A stretch of DNA of 8,656 bases from positions 1 through 8,656 of the forward strand of contig URFF01000072.1 of the NCBI GenBank assembly GCA_900546995.1. Direction: 5' to 3'. The position numbers and the translations under genes are program-made. The stretch comes from an uncultured Sutterella sp. (GTDB lineage Bacteria > Pseudomonadota > Gammaproteobacteria > Burkholderiales > Burkholderiaceae_F). Below the pieces are notes generated by a model, which was given only the letters and a program-made list of their open reading frames with translations, made no database searches and was not told where the DNA came from. Positions 1 through 4,245 of this stretch are shown here, one piece after another (position 1 is the stretch's first letter; every line of letters begins with the position of its first letter).

Positions 1-39
1 TAGGTTGATTTTAGAGAATTGAGGATCAATATTTCGAAC

Positions 40-312
40 CTATGACCTTATTTCAATATCGCCAGGAATTTTAGGAGCAAGCAGCACATCGCCGTCAGCC
101 TCATCGGCTTCAATGAAGAGTTGGAAAAAAGTTTCATCATTTAAAAGCTTTCTTGCCAGTGACTTAAATAGCCCGCCCCGACTTCTTCCCTTTAAACTCA
201 GTCCATCCTGCATGGCGACCATAGCATTGGCCTCAGCCAACACTTTGTCGCCTTTTTGCATGTGTGCCGTCAATAACGGATCAACGCCACCGGTGACTTC
301 AAAATGAACCAT
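40..312 (-). CDS. AIM24-family protein, N-terminal part only, apparently truncated
   Basis: The 90-residue frame matches the first half of the AIM24/TIGR00266 family: VTGGVDPLL near the start, then AEANAMVAMQDG (27-38), the glycine-rich RGGLFKSLARKLL turn (45-57), a phenylalanine-rich strand, and APKIPGDIEI at 79-88. Family members usually run to about 200 residues or more and continue straight on from the PGDI strand. Here a TAG at 40-42 stops the frame, and the same frame then stays open to the window edge with residues such as QFSKINL that could belong to the next strand. A premature stop is therefore likely. The start is supported by AAGGA 8 nt upstream (321-325), which overlaps the stop codon of the YgiW-like gene, so the two are co-transcribed. 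The biochemical role of bacterial AIM24 proteins is poorly known, and I propose none. Confidence 0.6.
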   Translation of the reverse strand: MVHFEVTGGVDPLLTAHMQKGDKVLAEANAMVAMQDGLSLKGRSRGGLFKSLARKLLNDETFFQLFIEADEADGDVLLAPKIPGDIEIRS

Positions 313-323
313 CCCTCATCTCC

Positions 324-704
324 TTAATTCAATGGCTTTGCACGGATCACTTGTAATTCAACATTAAACCAATCCTTGTCCACTTCGGCAAAAATTTCCA
401 CCAACTGGTCCTTACGAATATGTGACCAATCATAATCATCATCAAGTTCGGTTTCGATGCCTTCACCCGCCTCATCCACAAACCAATACTTATCCCCTTT
501 GAGCCACTCGGTAAATCGTCCTCTAACACAAACGAGTTGGTCATCCACGCTATGATCTTTAACCTCTTTGATGGAGGTTAACGTTGATAGTTCGAACCCT
601 TGAGGTCCCGTATTTTGAGAATGCGTACCAAAGGGGCCGTCAGCGTATGCGAACATCGGCGAAAAAGACAACAAAAAGATCAGTGTCTTAGAGATACGAA
701 ACAT
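324..704 (-). CDS. ygiW: YgiW/YdeI-type periplasmic OB-fold (BOF) stress protein
   Basis: This is a 126-residue secreted protein of the bacterial OB-fold family (TIGR00156, NirD/YgiW/YdeI type). Residues 1-21 form a signal peptide (basic start, hydrophobic core LIFLLSF, cleavage likely after AYA). The OB-fold covers about residues 35-124. It shows the family strands VCVRGRFTEWL, KYWFVDEAGEGIETELDD, QLVEIFAEVDKDW and VELQVIRAKP; the EVDKDW motif is nearly identical to that of E. coli YgiW. Relatives are small periplasmic proteins linked to resistance to peroxide, metals and cationic peptides. A stop codon lies three codons upstream, so this ATG is the only good start, although its Shine-Dalgarno sequence is weak. 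The gene is divergent from a response regulator/kinase pair, as ygiW is from qseBC in enterobacteria, which strongly supports the assignment. It is followed 11 bp later by the AIM24-like frame. Confidence 0.85.
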   Translation of the reverse strand: MFRISKTLIFLLSFSPMFAYADGPFGTHSQNTGPQGFELSTLTSIKEVKDHSVDDQLVCVRGRFTEWLKGDKYWFVDEAGEGIETELDDDYDWSHIRKDQLVEIFAEVDKDWFNVELQVIRAKPLN

Positions 705-724
705 AAGCCATCAAACCGTCTAAA

Positions 725-818
725 TTCAGGAAACACATTTTTAGAATCTTCCGACTCTTGGTAGTTTAAGGAAACAAACTTAGCCGATACATAGGATGCG
801 ACTTGTGCTTGAGGAAAA
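725..818. promoter_or_regulatory. Divergent control region with three TTNAGGAAA repeats
   Basis: The 159 bp between the ygiW-like gene and the response regulator contain TTCAGGAAACA (725-735), TTAAGGAAACA (766-776) and TTGAGGAAAAG (809-819). The starts are 41 and 43 bp apart, close to four helical turns, and all copies have the same orientation. The third overlaps the -35 element of the regulator's promoter. OmpR-family regulators commonly bind direct repeats and control their own operon and the divergent gene, so these are candidate operator sites. Function is inferred from position and repetition only. Confidence 0.4.
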
Positions 819-846
819 GCGAAAAATCCGAATACAATAATCGGAT
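809..846 (+). promoter_or_regulatory. Probable promoter of the response regulator operon
   Basis: TTGAGG (809-814) and TACAAT (833-838) are 18 bp apart, upstream of AAGGAG (849-854) and the GTG start at 864. A 6-bp perfect inverted repeat, ATCCGA (826-831) and TCGGAT (841-846) with a 9-nt spacer, encloses the -10 element. It could be an operator, or a short hairpin just before the ribosome-binding site. Confidence 0.45.
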
Positions 847-863
847 AGAAGGAGCAAATCATC

Positions 864-1538
864 GTGAGAGTGCTTTTAATTGAAGACGATCCCCTCATTG
901 CACAGGCTGTCAAAAGCTCTTTGACTGACGATGCTTATGTTGTTGAAACGGCCTCAAGCGGTCCTGACGCCTTAACCATGATCGCCGTCCAGGACTATGG
1001 GTTCATATTATTAGACTTGGGACTGCCGGGTATTGATGGAATGACGGTGCTCAAAACGCTCCGAAGCTCGCCTAAGAAAGACATCCCTGTCATCATCATG
1101 ACTGCCAGAGACAGCTTGGATGATCGGCTTCAAGGACTGGATGCTGGCGCTGATGACTATTTAGTCAAACCCTTTCACATGAGTGAACTTTTAGCCAGAA
1201 TGCGTGCCGTCTTGAGGCGCAAAACGCAAACCGTGGTCAACACACTCAGTAATGGCGTTATCGAGCTCAATATCGAGGAGAAAGCCGCAAAAATTTTAGC
1301 CAGTAATGAAATAGTCGCTTTATCTAAGCGTGAGTACGCACTGCTTGCCGCGTTACTTGCTAGACCCGGCGCAATCTTGTCAAAACGGTCTTTAGAAGAA
1401 CGCATTTATGAACCTGGAGAAGAACCGGAAAGTAATGCCGTTGAATACCTCATTCACTCTCTGCGGAAAAAGTTGGGAAGTTCTGCGATAAAGAATGTGC
1501 GTGGGCTAGGTTGGATGGTAACCAAAGGGCCTTTATGA
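864..1538 (+). CDS. qseB: OmpR/QseB-type response regulator
   Basis: This 224-residue cytoplasmic transcription factor has a receiver domain at 1-115 and a winged-helix DNA-binding domain at about 127-220. The acidic pocket is E7, D8, D9. The phosphoacceptor is D51 in ILLDLGLPGIDG, with T80 and K102 (in VKPF) completing the switch. The effector domain ends in a SNAVEYLIHSLRKKLG recognition helix and a VRGLGWM wing, very like QseB/PmrA. The GTG start is fixed by AAGGAG 9 nt upstream and by the conserved beginning MRVLLIEDDPLI. It is phosphorylated by the kinase encoded next, whose ATG overlaps this stop as ATGA. The QseB name rests on similarity plus the divergent ygiW neighbour. PmrA or TctD-like roles remain possible, and the signal is unknown. 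Confidence 0.88.
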   Translation: MRVLLIEDDPLIAQAVKSSLTDDAYVVETASSGPDALTMIAVQDYGFILLDLGLPGIDGMTVLKTLRSSPKKDIPVIIMTARDSLDDRLQGLDAGADDYLVKPFHMSELLARMRAVLRRKTQTVVNTLSNGVIELNIEEKAAKILASNEIVALSKREYALLAALLARPGAILSKRSLEERIYEPGEEPESNAVEYLIHSLRKKLGSSAIKNVRGLGWMVTKGPL

Positions 1539-2905
1539 GAAGTTATTCTTTTGTAAAACGTCTGGCAAAATGGGCTATCGGGCTTGGTTTGAGCATCGCG
1601 TTGGCAACAACAGCCATTGTGTTTTATGTTGCTTATGACGATGCCCGTGAACAGCAAGATGACCTATTAAAAGAAGTCGCTTGGATGTTAGCCCGTCTGG
1701 AATTATCATCAAACAATCCCCAAGCATTGTGGATGAATAATAGGGATTTTGAACAATGGTTTGCTAAAACCCAATCTGCCAATCAAGTCACCAAAGCCGG
1801 GAGCATTGTTTTAGTGCGAACGTTACATGACGAGGGACAAACGTTAAGAGTCGTATTTGACCAAGACTTACCGAACGGCGCCCAAACCTTGCACATCGGC
1901 GGGACCTCTTTTCGTGTCTTTGTCATGGCGCTATCAAACGGTCGACACATTGCCGTCGCTCAAGAAAGTCAAGAGGCTCAATCACTTGCTTTATCCAGTG
2001 CCGCGTCCGCGTTAATTCCACTAGTTGTATTTGAGGTCATTTTATTTATTTTCCTCGCTGTCCTATCTTGGATCATCATGAAGCCGATTAATCGACTTGA
2101 GCGAGAACTATTAGACCGTCAACCCGATGACTTGAAAAAATTGGAAATCAGCGGTCTGCCAAAAGAATTGGACTCGGTCGTAAACGGCATCAACGGGCTA
2201 TTTGACAAAATCGATCAATACCAACTGCGAGAGTCTAGATTTACTGCCGATGCGGCTCACGAACTACGCACTCCCCTAGCCTCTTTGTCACTGCAAATTG
2301 AACGATTGGAAAAACTCTCTTTGACCGATGAAGCGAAAGAACAAATTAGCGCCATCAGAGAATCGATTGACCGGACAACACGCCTGGTCAATCAATTGCT
2401 TTCCTTAAAACGAGCTCAAAATCAGACTCAACAAGGTGCCGTAAATCAGGCCAATCCCAGCCAAGTTCTTTCCAGTGTAATTGAAGAATTATGGACTGAA
2501 GCTGAAGAAAAGAATATCGAAATTGAAGTTGAAAATTTTGCTGAATTAGATCCTCTTGGTACGGAAAAAGTCGCACTAACTCAAGATAATCTTTTCACAA
2601 TATGGCGCAATCTCATCGAAAATGCGATTCGCTACAGTCCGCCCCAAAGTACAGTGCACGTTAGATTAAACAGTTTAAAACCTTTTTCTTTCAGCGTCGC
2701 TGATACTGGTCCCGGTATTAAAGAGAAAAATAGAGAACGTGTTTTTGAGCCATTTTATCGTGAATCCAGCCAAAACATACCGGGTACTGGATTAGGCTTA
2801 GCAATTGTCAAAACAATCTGTGAACAAAATCATTTAAAACTTGATTTAGATTGGACTGATAACAGTGAGAAATTGGGGCTTACTGTAACCGTCAAAGAAA
2901 ACTGA
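1535..2905 (+). CDS. qseC: QseC-type sensor histidine kinase
   Basis: This 456-residue inner-membrane kinase partners the preceding regulator. From the N-terminus it shows a first membrane helix (about 13-33), a periplasmic sensor region (34-155), a second helix (about 160-182), a short linker, and a HisKA dimerisation/phosphoacceptor domain with FTADAAHELRTPLASL, where H242 is phosphorylated. The HATPase domain has N-box NLIENAIRYSP (359-369), G1 DTGPGI (390-395), F-box FEPFYRE (404-410) and G2 GTGLGLAIV (417-425), so all catalytic motifs are intact. I chose ATG 1535 over an in-frame TTG at 1511 because it gives translational coupling (ATGA) and has AAAGGG 5 nt upstream. The ligand cannot be read from sequence. 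The 3' end overlaps, on the other strand, the remnant of a HAD hydrolase gene, and no terminator is evident directly after it. Confidence 0.88.
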   Translation: MRSYSFVKRLAKWAIGLGLSIALATTAIVFYVAYDDAREQQDDLLKEVAWMLARLELSSNNPQALWMNNRDFEQWFAKTQSANQVTKAGSIVLVRTLHDEGQTLRVVFDQDLPNGAQTLHIGGTSFRVFVMALSNGRHIAVAQESQEAQSLALSSAASALIPLVVFEVILFIFLAVLSWIIMKPINRLERELLDRQPDDLKKLEISGLPKELDSVVNGINGLFDKIDQYQLRESRFTADAAHELRTPLASLSLQIERLEKLSLTDEAKEQISAIRESIDRTTRLVNQLLSLKRAQNQTQQGAVNQANPSQVLSSVIEELWTEAEEKNIEIEVENFAELDPLGTEKVALTQDNLFTIWRNLIENAIRYSPPQSTVHVRLNSLKPFSFSVADTGPGIKEKNRERVFEPFYRESSQNIPGTGLGLAIVKTICEQNHLKLDLDWTDNSEKLGLTVTVKEN

Positions 2906-2975
2906 ATATTTCCTGCATGTATCCTTCAATCAAGGTTTTGTCAAAGTCCCATATTGTTGCAATCACATCAGCCAT
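2892..2975 (-). pseudogene. HAD-superfamily hydrolase, first 27 codons only
   Basis: A minus-strand frame begins at ATG 2973-2975 with AGAGG about 7 nt upstream. It reads MADVIATIWDFDKTLIEGYM, then QEIFSFL, then TGA at 2892-2894. WDFDKTLI is the DxDxT nucleophile motif of HAD phosphatases, and the GYMQ that follows it is typical of one HAD subfamily. A working HAD enzyme needs roughly 200 or more residues, but here the frame runs into the 3' end of the sensor kinase and stops after 27 codons. The most likely reading is that a rearrangement joined this gene's start to the kinase end and lost the rest. No function is expected. Confidence 0.6.
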
Positions 2976-3019
2976 AGGACGCCTCTTTCACAATTTTTAA
3001 AGCGATTCAACGCAAAGCA

Positions 3020-3042
3020 GCGGAGGATATAACATCCCCCGC
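3020..3042 (-). terminator. Hairpin after the small membrane-peptide frame
   Basis: Read on the minus strand, GCGGGGGAT and ATCCTCCGC form a 9-bp stem around a GTTAT loop, 11 nt after the peptide's stop codon. One pair is G-U on the minus strand but would be an A-C mismatch on the plus strand, so the structure favours a minus-strand transcript. The following sequence is only moderately T-rich (TGCTTTGCGTT), so termination may be weak. It could instead be a 3'-protecting hairpin. Confidence 0.4.
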
Positions 3043-3053
3043 CTCTCATCATG

Positions 3054-3200
3054 CTATGATGGCCATGCGGACAAGATTATCCACAAAATCAAAGCAAAAC
3101 CATAGATCAATTTATGCGCAATAACTTGCACATTGATCTTGAATTCTACATTTCTCCGTGCTATCTTGTCGGCATGAGATGAGTTCTTTAACTGCTTCAT
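3054..3200 (-). CDS. 48-residue basic single-pass membrane peptide, possible type I toxin
   Basis: A small frame with a very good initiation signal: GGAGG (3207-3211) 6 nt before ATG. The peptide starts MKQLKNSSHADKIARRN, carries seven Lys/Arg in its first 30 residues, and has one hydrophobic segment near the C-terminus (about residues 31-46, LIYGFALILWIILSAW) before ending in PS. I do not recognise the family. The minus-strand promoter at 3364-3392 and a structured leader precede it, and a hairpin follows. The start codon lies in the arm of a perfect 8-bp stem (3175-3204), and a possible antisense RNA covers its ribosome-binding site. Small size, a membrane helix, a masked start and overlapping antisense RNA are the usual traits of type I toxins, but leader-controlled small membrane proteins of other kinds share some of them. 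The strong Shine-Dalgarno supports real translation; the function is inference. Confidence 0.5.
   Translation of the reverse strand: MKQLKNSSHADKIARRNVEFKINVQVIAHKLIYGFALILWIILSAWPS
3139..3167 (+). promoter_or_regulatory. Candidate promoter of the antisense RNA
   Basis: TTGAAT (3139-3144) and TATCTT (3162-3167) are 17 bp apart on the plus strand, inside the peptide frame. A start near 3174 would place the first transcribed bases at the foot of the 3175-3204 stem-loop, about 78 nt before the U-tract at 3247-3251. Each hexamer matches the sigma-70 consensus at four of six positions. The spacing and the exact fit with the downstream hairpins raise its credibility. Confidence 0.35.
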
Positions 3201-3251
3201 CTCACACCTCCTACGGCCCATAGTGTTCGAGCACTCGGGCCGTAAGTTTTT
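3174..3251 (+). ncRNA. Candidate antisense RNA with two stem-loops, possible antitoxin
   Basis: If transcribed from the promoter at 3139-3167, this RNA of about 78 nt folds into two stem-loops. The first is TGAGATGA/TCATCTCA (3175-3182 with 3197-3204), with a 14-nt loop. The second is TACGGCCC/GGGCCGTA (3212-3219 with 3237-3244), with an inner AGTG/CACT, followed by AGTTTTT. It is fully complementary to the first nine codons, the start codon and the GGAGG of the 48-codon minus-strand frame, so it could block translation as antisense antitoxins do. Because both hairpins are nearly perfect inverted repeats, the mRNA forms the mirror structures, which suits loop-loop pairing. No expression evidence is available. 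The second hairpin could instead serve only as a terminator of plus-strand transcripts. Confidence 0.35.
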
Positions 3252-3357
3252 CCGGTTTTGTTATCAACCGTTGGAACCGATTTCCAACGATGATTGACCG
3301 ATACCGGGAAACGGTCAATCCCTCGCTTGAGCGCCTCCCCCGATCAAGCGGGCACAG
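3201..3357 (-). promoter_or_regulatory. Structured 5' leader of the small-peptide mRNA
   Basis: Between the predicted transcription start and the ATG, the minus strand holds four consecutive inverted repeats. They are CGCTTGA/TCAAGCG (3344-3350 with 3324-3330), GATTGACCG/CGGTCAATC (9 bp, 3312-3320 with 3292-3300), CGTTGGAA/TTCCAACG (8 bp, 3282-3289 with 3269-3276) and TACGGCCC/GGGCCGTA (8 bp, 3237-3244 with 3212-3219). The last stem ends directly against the GGAGG. Only 14 bp separate the outer ends of the second and third stems from their neighbours at most, so the leader is almost wholly structured. TCAA in the second stem can also pair with TTGA beyond the third, giving an alternative fold. 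I match it to no known riboswitch class. Confidence 0.45.
3212..3251 (+). terminator. Strong intrinsic terminator, plus strand
   Basis: The perfect 8-bp GC-rich stem TACGGCCC/GGGCCGTA is extended inward by AGTG/CACT around the loop TTCGAG, and is followed at once by AGTTTTT. It is too far (about 300 bp) from the sensor kinase to be an obvious operon terminator, so it more probably ends a local plus-strand RNA. On the minus strand the same hairpin abuts the GGAGG of the small-peptide frame. Confidence 0.6.
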
Positions 3358-3363
3358 GATTCT

Positions 3364-3392
3364 ATTCTATTTTTGGTCAAAATTTTCTACAA
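3364..3392 (-). promoter_or_regulatory. Promoter of the small-peptide transcript
   Basis: On the minus strand TTGTAG (3387-3392) and TAGAAT (3364-3369) are exactly 17 bp apart, and the TAGAAT is repeated at 3359-3364. A transcript would start near 3352-3357 and enter the structured leader directly. The -10 element includes the TAG stop of the integrase relic, so the promoter may have been recruited from, or left behind by, the decayed integrase gene. Confidence 0.5.
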
Positions 3393-4016
3393 ATCCATCG
3401 ATCATGTCTGCCCAGGCCTGAAGTAGCTCTCTTCGCTGCTGGATTATTCAGTCTCGTTGTAGACAACCGAACACCTTTTTGTTCATGCGGATTAAATTTG
3501 CGAAGATCCCATCCTTTCTGTTGAGCGACGGTCACACAGCTATTACAAGTTTTGTTAAATGTTGACGCAGCCAGAGCTGGTCTAAGATCTCTGGAAATTT
3601 AATCGCTGAAATTCCATAACGACCAAAGCGCGGAAGTATTTCATTATTGATGACATACATTTTCCGCGCACGTGTGCTATCTGCCCATTTCACCTGTTGA
3701 AGATATTTGTCCATCAAAACCTGAACGGTTTCATTATTACGTACATGATTTTTTCGACGTTTCTTTTCAACTGCAAGAGAGACAGCGGAATCATTCAACT
3801 TCTTGACTTCAAGCAGTTTTCTCTGGCCTATTGCAAGCTGATTTGTTTTTTCCAAATCCCTAGTGTCAGTGTTTCCTGACGACCATTGATCTGATAGTTG
3901 TATCGAAAAGATATTGATCCGGAAGGAAGCACAACAGCATACAAGCCATCACGATCAGATACCTTGTATGACTTTTTCTTCGGTTTTAGGTTCTTAAGTG
4001 TCGTTTCAGTAAGCAT
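3367..4016 (-). pseudogene. P4-type tyrosine integrase, frameshifted and internally deleted
   Basis: The N-terminus is a typical arm-binding domain (DUF4102): MLTETTLKNLKPKKKSYKVS, then DRDGLYAVV, SISFRYNYQINGRQETLTLG. A one-base loss near 3834-3838 shifts the frame (ISLQ stop, against the expected ISLAIGQRKLLEVKKL). The next frame (to 3532) carries the core-binding domain with VRNNETVQVLMDKYLQQV, VINNEILPRFGRYGIS. Further pieces follow in changing frames: HEQKGVR (3467-3487), VVYNETE (3447-3467, probably the catalytic tyrosine segment), and IIQQRRELLQAWADMIDGF up to a TAG at 3367-3369. These last pieces match the C-terminus of P4-like integrases. The catalytic Arg-His-Arg core between them, over 100 residues in intact members, is missing. 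The enzyme is dead. It lies just past the 3' end of guaA in the same direction, where islands with such integrases are known to insert. Confidence 0.85.
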
Positions 4017-4035
4017 ATCAGGGCATTAAGAGTGG

Positions 4036-4119
4036 TCATGGTATCGAATATCACCATCTGGCCAAAATTCGATTTTGTACCATGATAGCTCATTTCAGTA
4101 ACATGTTTAATACCATGAT
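4036..4119. repeat. TACCATGAT repeats upstream of the integrase relic
   Basis: TACCATGAT occurs at 4079-4087 and 4111-4119 (starts 32-33 bp apart, about three helical turns). The inverted form TCATGGTAT lies at 4036-4044, matching ATACCATGA at 4110-4118 over 9 bp. Between them is a second inverted repeat, ATCGAAT (4043-4049) and ATTCGAT (4068-4074). Repeats of this sort next to an integrase start are often arm-type binding sites of the attachment region, or operator sites. The role here is inferred from position alone. Confidence 0.35.
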
Positions 4120-4123
4120 TTTT

Positions 4124-4163
4124 ATCTGCTTCACACTTCTTCAATCTGCTTCATTCTTCTACA
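4124..4163. repeat. Two-copy 20-bp tandem repeat
   Basis: ATCTGCTTCA recurs exactly at 4124-4133 and 4144-4153. The two adjacent 20-bp units agree at about 17 of 20 positions, which suggests a recent local duplication in the non-coding stretch between guaA and the integrase relic. Confidence 0.6.
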
Positions 4164-4164
4164 T

Positions 4165-4210
4165 AAAATAAAAGAAAAAGGTTGAAAATCAAATAATTGA
4201 CTTCAACCTT
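4165..4210 (-). terminator. Intrinsic terminator of guaA
   Basis: Read on the minus strand, AAGGTTGAA (4202-4210) pairs with TTCAACCTT (4178-4186). TCAA/TTGA adds inner pairing, and the stem is followed by TTTCTTTTATTTT. It begins 36 bp beyond the guaA stop. The plus-strand reading is followed by CTTCTTT, so some bidirectional activity is possible. Confidence 0.8.
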
Positions 4211-4245
4211 CTTCTTTAATTTTCACCTAGTTTCTTTAGGTTTGA

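Noticed and set aside
680..913. 77-codon minus-strand frame across the divergent promoter
   Set aside because: It overlaps the ygiW start, the repeats and the response regulator start, has no ribosome-binding site, and has no recognisable content.
3104..3139. Inverted repeat AGATCAAT/ATTGATCT with imperfect inner pairing, considered as an attC-like or ncRNA hairpin
   Set aside because: It lies inside the small-peptide frame and lacks the paired core sites of an attC element. It may simply be coding sequence or mRNA structure.
3201..3357. Known riboswitch class (yybP-ykoY, mini-ykkC, preQ1-type) for the structured leader
   Set aside because: The GGGGGAGG stretch recalls yybP-ykoY only superficially, the conserved loops of these classes are not present, and no ligand-related gene follows.
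3441..3450. GATTATTC shared with the guaA 3' end, considered as the second attachment site
   Set aside because: Only 8 bp match, and it lies inside the integrase relic rather than at a plausible island border. This is chance level.
3294..3524. 76-codon plus-strand frame in the accessory region
   Set aside because: It has no Shine-Dalgarno, lies across the structured leader and the antisense of the integrase C-terminus, and its composition matches no protein pattern. The minus-strand integrase pieces explain this stretch better.
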